Positions 16,797 through 26,144 of a stretch of 64,000 nucleotides of DNA are shown one piece after another. The notes beneath the pieces were generated by a model. That model worked only from the letters and a program-made list of their open reading frames with translations. It did not search any database and was not told where the DNA came from. Within the stretch, counting starts at the first letter, position 1. Every line of letters begins with the position of its first letter. This DNA comes from Pseudarthrobacter sp. NIBRBAC000502770 (GTDB taxonomy: Bacteria; Actinomycetota; Actinomycetes; Actinomycetales; Micrococcaceae), in contig NZ_CP041198.1 of assembly GCF_006517815.1 (NCBI RefSeq), positions 4,030,001 to 4,094,000 of the forward strand, in the 5' to 3' direction. The position numbers and the translations under genes are program-made.

Positions 16797-17873
16797 TCAG
16801 AGGAAGCGGTCCAGGAGGCTGGCCTCTGCCATCCGGCTCAGGCCTTCGCGCACAGTGCGGGCACGCTGGTCACCGATCCCGTCAACGGTCATGAGGTCGT
16901 CAATGGTGGCAGCCATCAGGAACTGCAGGCCGCCGAAATGGTCCACCAGGCGGTCGGCCACGGCCTTGGGAACTGCTTTCAGGCCGGACAGCAGCCGGTA
17001 TCCGCGGGGCTGGACCACTGCATCGAGGTTGGCTTCCCCGCCCGCGAAACCAACAATGGCCGCGATCTTGCCCAGGTCGATCAGTTCCGTGGGGCCAAGG
17101 TTGACCAGTTCGTGGACGGCTTTGTCGATGTCATCCGCGGAGGCATTGGGGCTGGCATAGTCGCGGATAATAACGTCGCTGCCGGGCCCCCTTCCCACGG
17201 TGAGTTCGTCGAGCTGGAGGGAGAGCAGCCGGCCGTCCTCGCCCAGTTCCAGCACATACTGTGAAATTTCCTCGGAGATGCGGCGGACCATTTCCTGCCG
17301 CTGAAGGGTGACTGCAACGTCCCGCACCGTCACCATTGCTTCGATTTCCAGCGCGGACAGCGAGCTGGTGACCTGGTCCAGCCGGGCACGGTACCGCTCC
17401 AGGGTGGCGAGGGCCTGGTTGGCGCGTGCCAGGACGTTTTCGGAACCCTCCAGGACATGCCGCAAACCGTTAACGTACAGGGCGATGATCTGCATGGACT
17501 GGCTGACGGAGATGACAGGGACTCCGGTCTGCTTGGCCACCCGTTCCGCCGTGCGGTGGCGGGTGCCAGACTCCTGTGTTTCGATGCTTGAGTCCGGGAC
17601 CAGTTGGACGGCTGCGCGCAGGATATTGCCGGCGTCCTTGTCGCAGATGATGGCACCGTCCATCTTCGCCAGCTCCCGCAGGCGGGTGGGCGAAAACTCG
17701 ATGCCGATATCGAAGCCGCCGGAGCAGATGGAATCGATGGTGCGGTCGGAGCCCAGGACGATCAGTGCGCCCGTGCGCCCCCGGAGGATCCGTTCCAGGC
17801 CGTCGCGGAGGGGAGTTCCGGGTGCAACCCGGCCCAGCGTGGCCCTCAGCGATTCTTCGGGGCTCCGCGCCAT
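16797..17873 (-). CDS. disA: DNA integrity scanning protein DisA, diadenylate cyclase
   Basis: Makes c-di-AMP from two ATP and scans DNA for branched structures. At 358 residues it shows the DAC domain motifs DGA (AKMDGAIICD) and RHR (SGTRHRTAER), a helical spine, and a C-terminal HhH domain (DDLMTVDGIGDQRARTVREGL). ATG 17873 has GAAGGGAAA upstream. In many actinobacteria radA lies directly upstream; here it is about 6.9 kb away with other genes between. Confidence 0.96.
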   Translation of the reverse strand: MARSPEESLRATLGRVAPGTPLRDGLERILRGRTGALIVLGSDRTIDSICSGGFDIGIEFSPTRLRELAKMDGAIICDKDAGNILRAAVQLVPDSSIETQESGTRHRTAERVAKQTGVPVISVSQSMQIIALYVNGLRHVLEGSENVLARANQALATLERYRARLDQVTSSLSALEIEAMVTVRDVAVTLQRQEMVRRISEEISQYVLELGEDGRLLSLQLDELTVGRGPGSDVIIRDYASPNASADDIDKAVHELVNLGPTELIDLGKIAAIVGFAGGEANLDAVVQPRGYRLLSGLKAVPKAVADRLVDHFGGLQFLMAATIDDLMTVDGIGDQRARTVREGLSRMAEASLLDRFL

Positions 17874-18119
17874 AGGTGTTTCCCTTCGAAGGTGCGGACC
17901 GCCGCCCGCAGGAATGCCGGCATCTGCAGTTGTCCGGCAGGACCAAAAAGTGCTCTGGTTCCCGCAAGCTCAATGATAGGGGTAAGAAGCCCAAGTTCCG
18001 CACGGGCAAGCCCCAAAGTGCCTCATTAGGGGGTGGGCCGGACAGCGGGGAAAGTGCAGTCCGGGCCAGGCACCCGATGGGTACTTTTCGTGCTCCCGGC
18101 CCGCGGCCGGGATCTCCGC

Positions 18120-18620
18120 TCAGGCCGCCCCGGCCAGCGGCGTCACCGTTTTAGTGCTGCTGTCCCACAGCCGCGCCGCCGCGCATCGGCCGACGATGCG
18201 CAGGTCCAGCAGGTCCAGGGCCGTTCCCAGCTGGTGGCCGGGGATGCGGCGGGAGATGGTGGCGTGCGGAGTCCAGGCGCCCGGCAGCGTCAGCGGCTGC
18301 GCACCGGAAAGACCCTGGTGCAGGCGCCGGTGCAGGTCCAGCAGGGGAGCGGTTGGCAGGACCGCACGGGCCAGCACATATTTGCCCGGGCCGGCCGGAA
18401 AAACAATGGCTCCGGAAAACGTCATGTCCAGGGGCAATGCTGCCCAAGGTCCTTCCTGCCCGGCCTGCAGGTCCATGCCCGCTGCGAGCGTGACGTGCGG
18501 GCTGTTGCTGGGGGAGGTGTGCGCGGCCAGGCTTGGGAGGCCGGCGGCCTCGAGCCTCGCCCAGTCGGCCCGGAGGAGGGCGTCGGTGCTGTCATCAAAG
18601 ACCAGTTCGATGCTGCGCAT
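18120..18620 (-). CDS. 2H phosphoesterase (2'-5' RNA ligase family)
   Basis: A 166-residue protein with two HxT motifs, HVTL and HATI, about 75 residues apart, the hallmark of 2H phosphoesterases and 2'-5' RNA ligases. The expected role is cyclic phosphodiester hydrolysis or 2'-5' ligation on RNA; the true substrate is unknown. ATG 18620 lies six bases after CATGAT, a leaderless-like arrangement. The 246-bp gap between it and disA holds no clear gene. Confidence 0.82.
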   Translation of the reverse strand: MRSIELVFDDSTDALLRADWARLEAAGLPSLAAHTSPSNSPHVTLAAGMDLQAGQEGPWAALPLDMTFSGAIVFPAGPGKYVLARAVLPTAPLLDLHRRLHQGLSGAQPLTLPGAWTPHATISRRIPGHQLGTALDLLDLRIVGRCAAARLWDSSTKTVTPLAGAA

Positions 18621-18659
18621 AAGCCCATCATGCCGGTCGGCGGGGTGGCCGGGGAAACG

Positions 18660-18890
18660 TCAGCGCTTACGGTCCCGGAGCATCCGCTCCAAATCCCGGC
18701 TGACCTTCGAAAGGGACGCCGCCCGGAGCGCTTTGTGCTCGGCCGCGGTCTGGACGCCGCGTTTTCGCTGCGGGGCTGACGGAAGGGCAGCAGCAGACCC
18801 CTGCGTGGCCGCACCAGCCGGGCCGGCGGCCAGGTTGGTGGCGAGCGGATCGAAGAAGAGGTTGCCCGGGAAAATGGCGCCATGGATCAT
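18660..18890 (-). CDS. Small basic protein of unknown function
   Basis: A 76-residue ORF: a hydrophobic first third (IHGAIFPGNLFFDPLATNL), an Ala/Gly middle and a basic helical C-terminus (KVSRDLERMLRDRKR). It sits 39 bp upstream of the 2H phosphoesterase on the same strand. TTAGCT lies seven to eight bases before ATG 18890, again fitting a leaderless start. No family is recognised. Confidence 0.55.
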   Translation of the reverse strand: MIHGAIFPGNLFFDPLATNLAAGPAGAATQGSAAALPSAPQRKRGVQTAAEHKALRAASLSKVSRDLERMLRDRKR

Positions 18891-19084
18891 GCGCCAAAGC
18901 TAACGGCCCGGCATTTCGAGGCTTTGAACGTCCGGTTTCGCCCGCGTTAAGCGCGGCCGGGACCGGTTTGCGGCCCTGCGATAAACTTGTACTTTGGCCC
19001 TCTGCCAATGACATTCCCGCCCGTGAGCCGCAGTGCAGAACCCGAAAGGCCCTGGGCAGCCACAACCGCAGCGAAAGTAGCACC

Positions 19085-20698
19085 GTGTCCCAAGATGTCC
19101 TGACCCCCGCCCGGATCTCCGAGATTCACAAGGAGGCGGGCCGCCGCAGGACCTTCGCCGTCATTTCCCACCCTGACGCCGGCAAGTCCACGCTCACGGA
19201 GGCCCTCGCCCTGCATGCCAAGGTGATCGGTACCGCGGGAGCCTCCAGCGGCAAGGCCAACCGCAAGGAAACGGTCTCGGACTGGATGCAGATGGAGAAG
19301 GACCGCGGTATCTCCATCAGCTCCGCCGCGCTGCAGTTCTCCTACCGGGACACTGTCATCAACCTGCTGGACACCCCCGGCCACGCAGACTTCTCGGAAG
19401 ACACCTACCGCGTGCTCGCCGCCGTCGACTGCGCCGTCATGCTGGTGGACGCCGCCAAGGGCCTGGAAACCCAGACCATGAAGCTCTTTGAGGTCTGCAA
19501 GCAGCGGAACCTGCCCATCATCACCGTCATCAACAAATGGGACCGTCCCGGCCTGGACGCGCTGGCCCTGATGGACGAGATCACCGAACGCACCGGCCTG
19601 CAGCCGATGCCGCTGACCTGGGCCGTAGGGATCTCCGGCGACTTCCGCGGCGTCTGGGACCTCCGGAACGACCGCTTCGCCCGGTTCCAGCGCAACAACG
19701 CCGGAGCCCAGATTGCCATCACCGAGTACTTCACCCCCGAGGAAGCAGCCGAGGACCAGGGCAGCAACTGGTCCGACGCCGTCGACGAAGCAGGACTGGT
19801 GATCGAGTCAAACCTGGACTTCGACGTCGAGGCCTTCCACGGCGGAAAGGCCACCCCCATCCTGTTCAGCTCCGCAGCGCTGAACTTCGGCGTGAAGGAA
19901 CTGCTGGACGCGCTGGTTGACTTCGCCCCGCCGGCCGCGCCCCGCCCGGACATCGACGGCAAGCCGCGACCGGTCGAATCGCCGTTCTCCGGCTTTGTGT
20001 TCAAGGTCCAGGCGGGCATGAACAAGGCGCACCGCGACCACGTGGCCTTCATCCGCGTCTGCTCCGGCGTCTTCGAGCGCGGCATGGTGGTCACCCAGAC
20101 CCGCACCGGCAAGTCCTTCGCCACCAAGTACGCCCAGCAGGTGTTCGGCCGCGAACGCGAGGTCATCGACGAGGCCTACCCCGGCGACGTGGTGGGCCTG
20201 GTCAACGCTTCTGCGCTGCGCGTGGGCGACAGCCTTTTCCTGGAGAACCCGGTGGAGTACCCGGCCATCCCACTGTTCGCGCCCGAGCACTTCCAGGTGG
20301 CCCGGTCCAAGGACCCCAGCAAGTTCAAGCAGTTCCGCCGCGGCATCGAGCAGCTGGAACACGAAGGCGTCATCCAGCTGCTCCGCTCCGACCTCCGCGG
20401 AGACCAGGCGCCGGTGCTTGCCGCCGTCGGTCCCATGCAGTTCGAAGTGGTGGAGGACCGCATGGCGCACGACTTCAGCGCCCCCATGCGGCTGGAGCGC
20501 CTGCCCTACTCGCTGGCCAGGATTTCGACGGCGGATGCCATGCCCGCGCTGGCAAACGTTCCGGGCGCCGAGGTGCTCTTGCGGTCCGACGGCGAATACC
20601 TCGCCTTGTTCAATGACGTCTGGGCGCTGCGCCGGATCGAGAAGAACCACCCTGACCTGACGCTGCTGCCCATCGGCACGCACAACCCGGCGAAGTAA
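19085..20698 (+). CDS. prfC: Peptide chain release factor 3
   Basis: Translational GTPase that recycles RF1/RF2 from terminated ribosomes. The 537 residues have G1 HPDAGKST, the switch region RGISISSAA, G3 DTPGH and G4 NKWD, then the RF3 C-terminal domains (SGFVFKVQAGMNKAHRDHVAFIRV). The frame is open upstream to 18968, but GTG 19085 (SQDVLTPARISEIHKEAG) with a GAAAG ribosome-binding site gives the normal RF3 length. A ketosynthase gene follows 7 bp later, probably in the same transcript. Confidence 0.95.
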   Translation: MSQDVLTPARISEIHKEAGRRRTFAVISHPDAGKSTLTEALALHAKVIGTAGASSGKANRKETVSDWMQMEKDRGISISSAALQFSYRDTVINLLDTPGHADFSEDTYRVLAAVDCAVMLVDAAKGLETQTMKLFEVCKQRNLPIITVINKWDRPGLDALALMDEITERTGLQPMPLTWAVGISGDFRGVWDLRNDRFARFQRNNAGAQIAITEYFTPEEAAEDQGSNWSDAVDEAGLVIESNLDFDVEAFHGGKATPILFSSAALNFGVKELLDALVDFAPPAAPRPDIDGKPRPVESPFSGFVFKVQAGMNKAHRDHVAFIRVCSGVFERGMVVTQTRTGKSFATKYAQQVFGREREVIDEAYPGDVVGLVNASALRVGDSLFLENPVEYPAIPLFAPEHFQVARSKDPSKFKQFRRGIEQLEHEGVIQLLRSDLRGDQAPVLAAVGPMQFEVVEDRMAHDFSAPMRLERLPYSLARISTADAMPALANVPGAEVLLRSDGEYLALFNDVWALRRIEKNHPDLTLLPIGTHNPAK

Positions 20699-20705
20699 GG
20701 CACTT

Positions 20706-21935
20706 GTGGAAACTCCTGCACCCCGCGCCGTAGTAACCGGCGCCGGAACCATCAACCCCCTTGGTTCCACGGTCAAGGAAACCTGGGAAGCCCTGCTGGA
20801 CGGCCGCTCCGGAATCACGGCGCTGGACCAGGACTGGGCGGAACAGCTGCCGGTCCAAATGGCCGGCCAAGTCACCGCGGACCTTTCGGAGCACCTCAGC
20901 ACCCGCGAGATGAAGCGGATGGACCGGTGCGGCCAGCTCGCCCTGGTTGCGGCCCGGGAGGCCTGGACGCAGGCCGGCAGCCCCGACGTGGACCCTGAAC
21001 GGTTCGCGGTGGTGATCGGGTCCGCTTACGGCGGATTGGGTTCCACCATCGAGCAGGACCGGGCACTGAACCAGTCAGGTCCGCGGAAGGTGTCGCCGCA
21101 TACCCTGACCCGGCTGATGGTGAACGGCCCGGCCGCGTGGGTGTCCATCGACCTCGGTGCCCGCGGGGGCGCCCGGACGCCTGTCAGCGCCTGCGCCTCC
21201 GGGGCTGAGGCGATTGTGCAGGCAGCAGAGCTGATCCGCTCCGGTGCTGCCGACGTCGTGATTGCCGGCGGTGTGGATGCTTCCGTCAATGACCTGGTGA
21301 TCAGCGGCTTCGCCCAGATCCGTGCCCTGTCCACCCGTTCGGATGACCCGCAGCGGGCCTCGCGCCCGTTCGACGGCGGCCGGGACGGCTTTGTGCTCGC
21401 CGAGGGCGCCGGAGTGGTGGTGCTGGAGAGCGAGGAGCACGCCCGTGCCCGCGGTGCCGCCGTCCTTGGGGCCGTGGCCGGCGGAGCGGTGACCTCCGAT
21501 GCCAACGACATTGTGGCCGCCGATCCCGCGATGCAGCGGCGGGTCATGCAGAAGGCACTGGATGCGGCAGGCATGCAGCCGGCTGACATCGGCTTCGTGC
21601 ATGCACACGCCACGTCCACCCCGGTGGGCGACCGGCTGGAAGGCCAGGCGATCAATGCAGTCTTCGGCGCCTCCGTGCCGGTCACGTCCACGAAGGGGCA
21701 CACCGGACACCTGCTGGGCGGCGCCGGTGCGCTGGCCGCCGTCGTGGTCCTCGAAGCCCTGCGCACCGGACACCTGCCCGGGACGCTGAATGTGGAGTCG
21801 CTGGACCGGGAAGTGGACCTCAACGTCGTGACCGAAAACTCCCTGGCCCTGGCTGCCGGATCCCCGCGTGCCGGCCTGGTCAACGCGTTCGGCTTCGGTG
21901 GACACAGCGTTGCCTTGGTAATCGCCGGCGCCTAG
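20706..21935 (+). CDS. Beta-ketoacyl-ACP synthase II-type enzyme (FabF-like)
   Basis: A thiolase-fold condensing enzyme of 409 residues. The catalytic Cys lies in VSACASGAEA and the two His in HAHATSTPVGD and KGHTGHLLGGAG, the C-H-H triad of KAS I/II. GFGGHSVAL is the C-terminal signature (usually GFGGTN). It follows prfC by 7 bp and stands apart from any fabD-fabH-acpP cluster in view. It could be an extra FabF for a special fatty acid or secondary product; the main housekeeping FabF is probably elsewhere. The start is GTG. Confidence 0.9.
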   Translation: METPAPRAVVTGAGTINPLGSTVKETWEALLDGRSGITALDQDWAEQLPVQMAGQVTADLSEHLSTREMKRMDRCGQLALVAAREAWTQAGSPDVDPERFAVVIGSAYGGLGSTIEQDRALNQSGPRKVSPHTLTRLMVNGPAAWVSIDLGARGGARTPVSACASGAEAIVQAAELIRSGAADVVIAGGVDASVNDLVISGFAQIRALSTRSDDPQRASRPFDGGRDGFVLAEGAGVVVLESEEHARARGAAVLGAVAGGAVTSDANDIVAADPAMQRRVMQKALDAAGMQPADIGFVHAHATSTPVGDRLEGQAINAVFGASVPVTSTKGHTGHLLGGAGALAAVVVLEALRTGHLPGTLNVESLDREVDLNVVTENSLALAAGSPRAGLVNAFGFGGHSVALVIAGA

Positions 21936-21959
21936 GCAGACGCTGAAAACGCCGGAATG

Positions 21960-21995
21960 GTGCGGGGACGCCGGAACCCTCCGGCGTTCCCGCAC
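21960..21995. terminator. Strong hairpin between convergent ketosynthase and NUDIX genes
   Basis: A 16-bp stem with one G-T pair, GTGCGGGGACGCCGGA / TCCGGCGTTCCCGCAC, around a 4-nt loop. There is no U tract, as is common for high-GC I-shaped terminators. It would serve both convergent genes. Confidence 0.65.
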
Positions 21996-22038
21996 TGTAC
22001 CGGCGATCCGGAGGGAGCGGGCCGTCCGCGCAGGTCTT

Positions 22039-22527
22039 CTAGCTGGCTGCCAGGCCCTCAACCAGTGCATCCAGGATGGGCAGCTGGCCCTTCACGAGTT
22101 TGGTCCGGGCCTCCTGCTCCGGGAACCAGCGGGCGTCGTCAATTTCGGGATAGTGCTGGATTCTGCCGGACCCCTTGGGCCATTCCAACGGGAACGTGTT
22201 GCTGGAGACCACCTCAGGGGCGAACCCGGCTTCGGCGGCATAGGCGGTGATGAGCTTTCCCGAGGACTGCCGGAACTCGCCCAGCAGCCGGTAGTCGGCC
22301 TCCGGGGCCGCGGTCCCCATCTCTTCTGCAAACTCCCGCAGCGCCGCGGCCAGCGGATCCTCGCCGTCGGCATACTCACCTTTTGGAATGGACCAGGCGT
22401 GGGTGTCCTTGCGCGCCCAGAAGGGACCGCCCATGTGGGCGATCCACACCTGCAAGCCATCCCGGGCCCCCGCGGGAGTGGCGGAGTCCTGTTGGTACAG
22501 CAGGATGCCTGCGCTTCGAATGGGCAT
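22039..22527 (-). CDS. NUDIX hydrolase
   Basis: A 162-residue pyrophosphohydrolase of nucleoside-diphosphate-X compounds. The Nudix box is complete: GEYADGEDPLAAALREFAEE followed by MGT (Gx5Ex7REUxEExGU). The N-terminus SAGILLYQQ and a WSIPKGEY segment resemble NTP pyrophosphohydrolases (MutT/DATIN type). CGGAG precedes ATG 22527. The natural substrate is unknown. Confidence 0.92.
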   Translation of the reverse strand: MPIRSAGILLYQQDSATPAGARDGLQVWIAHMGGPFWARKDTHAWSIPKGEYADGEDPLAAALREFAEEMGTAAPEADYRLLGEFRQSSGKLITAYAAEAGFAPEVVSSNTFPLEWPKGSGRIQHYPEIDDARWFPEQEARTKLVKGQLPILDALVEGLAAS

Positions 22528-22647
22528 TGGATCTCCGGATCTTCAGAAAAGTGCAGTTGCCGTCCGCCGTTAACGTGGAGTTCACGGCGCTGCTCTAGGT
22601 TATTCCTTCAGGCACATTGCCAGTCACTCCGCTCGAAAGGAGCACTC

Positions 22648-22887
22648 GTGGCCAACATTGCTGAGGTTTTGGGACGGCTTACGCCGGAAGAAGTGGACGA
22701 GCTCCGCAGCCTTGGTCCGCAGGGCCACCTGCCGCGGCATCTGGTGGATGCCCTGGACCGCGCGGCCGGGGGCACGGGCTCGGGCCGGGGATACTATGTG
22801 GCAAACGGCAACGTCAGCGCCACCGGCGGCCCGCTGCTGGTGCTGCGCAGCGACGTTTCCAGTTGGCTGGCAGGCGCCCCGTCCTGA
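22648..22887 (+). CDS. Small cytoplasmic protein of unknown function
   Basis: A 79-residue protein starting at GTG 22648 with a strong ribosome-binding site (AAAGGAG at 22636-22642). The frame is open far upstream, but that part is a shadow of the NUDIX gene. The protein has a helical N-terminal half (ANIAEVLGRLTPEEVDELRS) and a Gly-rich turn, GGTGSGRGYYVANG. No family is recognised. The convergent histidine kinase gene ends 56 bp downstream. Confidence 0.72.
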   Translation: MANIAEVLGRLTPEEVDELRSLGPQGHLPRHLVDALDRAAGGTGSGRGYYVANGNVSATGGPLLVLRSDVSSWLAGAPS

Positions 22888-22942
22888 ATTGCCTGCCCGC
22901 AACCCTTTCCCGGCTTTGGGGGCTGGCAAGGCTCCGGGCTGG

Positions 22943-24622
22943 CTAGGCGTGCGGCAGGATGAACGTTGCCGTGGTGCCCACGCCGGGCTCGCTGTCCAGG
23001 CTGATGGAACCTCCGTGGCCTTCGACGATGGTCTTGCTGACGGGCAGTCCCAGGCCGGCGCCCGGGATGGCCGTTTCGCGTGACCGCGCCGAACGGAAGA
23101 ACTTGGTGAACGCCTGTTCCTGCTCTTCGGCGGTCATCCCCAGCCCGGTATCGGTGATGGAGCACGCCATGCCCGAGCCGGTGCTGAGGGCGCGGGCCGT
23201 GATGGTGCCGCCGTTGGGGGAGTACTTGATGGCATTCGAGAGCAGATTCCGGAACACCTGGCTGATCCGCTCCGGGTCCACCCTGGCTGGGAGCGGCTCC
23301 TCCGCGTCAAGCACCAGCTCGAGCCCGTTGCCGGCCGCCTTGGGCTGGGCGGCGTCAACCTCCAGCGCCAGCAGGCGGGCCAGGTCCGTCTCCTCGAGTG
23401 AGAGGTCAACGCGCTCGGATGCGACGGCGATGAGGTCATTGACCAGGTTCAGCAGGTGTTCTGCGTTCCGGCGCACCACATTGAGCTCCTCCCTGACGTC
23501 CTCGTGGCCGGGTTCGTCCAGGACCAGTTCCAGGTAGCCCAGGATGGAGGTCAGCGGTGTCCGCAGCTCGTGAGAGACAGTGGCAACGAAGTCGTCCTTG
23601 GCGGCCAGCGCACTCACCAGGCTGGTGACGTCAACGAAGGTAATGACGGCACCGGCTCCCTGGCCACCCACCGGCGGGAAACCATGCGAGCTCACGGAGT
23701 AGGCATGCTGCCGCTCCGGAGGGCCGGCCCAGTACAGCTCGTCCGCAAAGGCGTCCCCGGCTGCGGCCCGCGCTGCGGGTAGAAGGGCCGCCGGTACGGG
23801 GGTGCAACGGTCCGCCATCAGCAGGCCCTGCCCGCCGGAAGGATCCACGACGCCGGCCAGGGCAGGGTCCGTGCGCATGGCCTTGTTTGCCAGCACGGTG
23901 CGGCCCCGGGCATCCACCACCCACACGCCCACACCCACGGCCTTCAGCACTGCGTCGAGCAGGCCCTGGCGGCGGACGCTTTCGTCCAGGGTGCGCGCCA
24001 GGTCCTGCTCATCCTGAACGATCCGCGCGCGATGCCGGCGGAGGGTGGTGGCTACGACGTGGGCGCTGACCGCGACGACGGCCATTACCAACGGGAGGAT
24101 GAGGACACGGATCATGGATCCGCCCGCCGGTACCGAGCCCTGGAGGAATGAGGGGGCCACCGTACTGAGGACGGTTCCCACAATGGCCAGAACGGGCATG
24201 TACGGCCGGACCTGCGCAGAGAGCCAAATGACGGGGAAGAGCAGCGTCACGCTCAGGACACTGAAGGCCGGGCCTCCCGCCTCGCGCGTGAACCCGATGG
24301 CCAGGCAGTCGAGGAGCGGAATAACGGCGAAGGCGCTTGCCGGGAGCCTGCCCCACGGGATGGCAACGCATGCGGCCGCGATGGCCACATGGAACAGCAG
24401 GGCCGACATGAACAGGTTGCTGGCCAGCGTCGCCGGGCTGAAGGCGGCCGCGGCAAGTACCACCAGTCCGACAGTCGCCGAGACCGGCAACTGGCACACC
24501 GCTATGCGCTTGCGCGCACTGAGCCCCCCGAACAGGCTATCCAGACGGTCCGACACCACAGGCTGCATGGGTGCCCTGCGTGCCTGGCCGGCAACGTCTG
24601 CGACGCCCTGCTGTTCCTGCAT
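22943..24622 (-). CDS. Membrane sensor histidine kinase with PAS domain, orphan
   Basis: A 559-residue two-component kinase. The N-terminal third has about six membrane helices, then come a PAS-like domain (GVGVWVVDARGRTVLANKAM), the HisKA box with phospho-accepting His in ATVSHELRTPLTS, and a HATPase_c domain. The ATPase boxes are RNLLSNAIKYSPNGG, DTGLGM, FTKFFRS and GAGLGLPVSKTIVEGHGG. I prefer ATG 24622, 8 nt after GGGGGAA; TTG 24628 and GTG 24625 are alternatives. No response regulator is adjacent, so the partner and signal are unknown. Confidence 0.9.
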   Translation of the reverse strand: MQEQQGVADVAGQARRAPMQPVVSDRLDSLFGGLSARKRIAVCQLPVSATVGLVVLAAAAFSPATLASNLFMSALLFHVAIAAACVAIPWGRLPASAFAVIPLLDCLAIGFTREAGGPAFSVLSVTLLFPVIWLSAQVRPYMPVLAIVGTVLSTVAPSFLQGSVPAGGSMIRVLILPLVMAVVAVSAHVVATTLRRHRARIVQDEQDLARTLDESVRRQGLLDAVLKAVGVGVWVVDARGRTVLANKAMRTDPALAGVVDPSGGQGLLMADRCTPVPAALLPAARAAAGDAFADELYWAGPPERQHAYSVSSHGFPPVGGQGAGAVITFVDVTSLVSALAAKDDFVATVSHELRTPLTSILGYLELVLDEPGHEDVREELNVVRRNAEHLLNLVNDLIAVASERVDLSLEETDLARLLALEVDAAQPKAAGNGLELVLDAEEPLPARVDPERISQVFRNLLSNAIKYSPNGGTITARALSTGSGMACSITDTGLGMTAEEQEQAFTKFFRSARSRETAIPGAGLGLPVSKTIVEGHGGSISLDSEPGVGTTATFILPHA

Positions 24623-24741
24623 CACCAAGCTTCCCCCAGCACAGAAATCAACGACCTCCGTCTGCCTGAAGGTTCTGCACCTAGAGTACCTGCCGGGAAA
24701 CCGGGCGGCCGCCAGGCCCTACGACCGCCAGGCTTGGGCTG

Positions 24742-26115
24742 CTAGCCGATTAACAAGCTGAGCGCCTCCGTTAGGTGCTCCACTTCCCGCACCGAGAAGC
24801 CGGCCGGCACAGGCCCCGGCCCCGTGTGGCTGGCAGGAACCACGGCGTGCGTGAACCCCAGCCGGTGGGCCTCCTGGATGCGCTGGTTGATCCCGGGAAC
24901 GGGCCGGACCTCGCCGGCCAGGCCTACCTCGCCAAAGGCAACCAGGCGGATGGGCAAGGGCTTGCGGGCCTTGGCTGAGGCCACGGCAAGGGCGACGGCA
25001 AGGTCCGTGGCAGGTTCACTGAGCTTCACCCCGCCCACGGTGGCAACGTAGGAGTCATCCTTGTGCAGCAGGGTGCCCGCACGCTGCTGCAGCACGGCCA
25101 GCAGCATGGACACCCGCGAGCTGTCCAGGCCGCTGGTGGCGCGGCGCGGCTGCGAGTTGGGGCTTTCGGCGAGCAGCGACTGCACCTCCGCCAGCAGGGG
25201 ACGGCGCCCCTCCATGGTGACCGTGATGCAGGTCCCGGAGACAGGTTCCTTGGTGCGGCTGACGAACAGTCCGGACGGATCGGCCAGGCCCTCGATGCCG
25301 TTCTCATTGAGGTCGAAGCACCCGACGTCGTCGGTGGGCCCATACCTGTTCTTCACCGCGCGCAGGAGCCGCAGCCGGGAGTGCCGCTCGCCCTCGAACT
25401 GGCACACCACGTCCACCAGGTGTTCCAGCAGGCGGGGACCGGCGATGGATCCGTCCTTGGTGACGTGACCGACCAGCAGGGTGGTCATGTTCCGCCGTTT
25501 GGCGGCCGCAATGATCGATGCCGCCACCTCGCGGACCTGGGATACGCCGCCGGCGCTGCCGTCGACATCGGCGCTGCTGAGGGTCTGCACGGAGTCCACG
25601 ATCAGCAGCCGCGGTTCGATCTTTTCCACCTGCCCCAGGGCCTGCCCCAGGTCCGTTTCCGCCGACAGGTACAGGGATTCTGCGACGGCGTCGATCCGCT
25701 CGGCGCGCAGCTTCACCTGGGCAGCCGACTCTTCACCGGTGACGTAGAGGACATCCTGGGCAGTCCGGGCGAACTTGGCGGCCACGTCCAGCAGCAGCGT
25801 GGATTTTCCGACGCCGGGTTCGCCAGCGAGCAGGATGACAGCGCCGGGAACCAATCCGCCGCCCAGAACTCGGTCCAGTTCGTCCACGCCGGTGGGAAGG
25901 AAAGCCGCCGTGGTGGCGTCCACATCGGCAATCCGGCGCGCAGGCTCCACGACTGTCGTGGCCGCCGTCGTCCGCGCCACGGCGGTGCCCGTTTCCTCAA
26001 CCGTGCCCCAGGCCTGGCACTCGCCGCAGCGGCCCACCCACTTGGCCGTGGTCCAGCCGCACTCGGCGCATTTGTACGCGGGCGCCTTGGACGCCCGGGA
26101 TGTCTTTGTTGCCAT
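24742..26115 (-). CDS. radA: DNA repair protein RadA
   Basis: RecA-like helicase that drives branch migration in recombination. The 457 residues show an N-terminal C4 zinc finger (CAECGWTTAKWVGRCGEC), Walker A GEPGVGKST, the RadA-specific KNRYGP motif and a C-terminal Lon-protease-like domain. The frame extends to 26145, but ATG 26115 lies seven bases after TAGGGT (26123-26128 on the minus strand), a leaderless promoter. disA, its usual partner, is about 6.9 kb downstream. Confidence 0.96.
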   Translation of the reverse strand: MATKTSRASKAPAYKCAECGWTTAKWVGRCGECQAWGTVEETGTAVARTTAATTVVEPARRIADVDATTAAFLPTGVDELDRVLGGGLVPGAVILLAGEPGVGKSTLLLDVAAKFARTAQDVLYVTGEESAAQVKLRAERIDAVAESLYLSAETDLGQALGQVEKIEPRLLIVDSVQTLSSADVDGSAGGVSQVREVAASIIAAAKRRNMTTLLVGHVTKDGSIAGPRLLEHLVDVVCQFEGERHSRLRLLRAVKNRYGPTDDVGCFDLNENGIEGLADPSGLFVSRTKEPVSGTCITVTMEGRRPLLAEVQSLLAESPNSQPRRATSGLDSSRVSMLLAVLQQRAGTLLHKDDSYVATVGGVKLSEPATDLAVALAVASAKARKPLPIRLVAFGEVGLAGEVRPVPGINQRIQEAHRLGFTHAVVPASHTGPGPVPAGFSVREVEHLTEALSLLIG

Positions 26116-26144
26116 GCGTCCAACCCTAGTGGCGGCCACCGACA

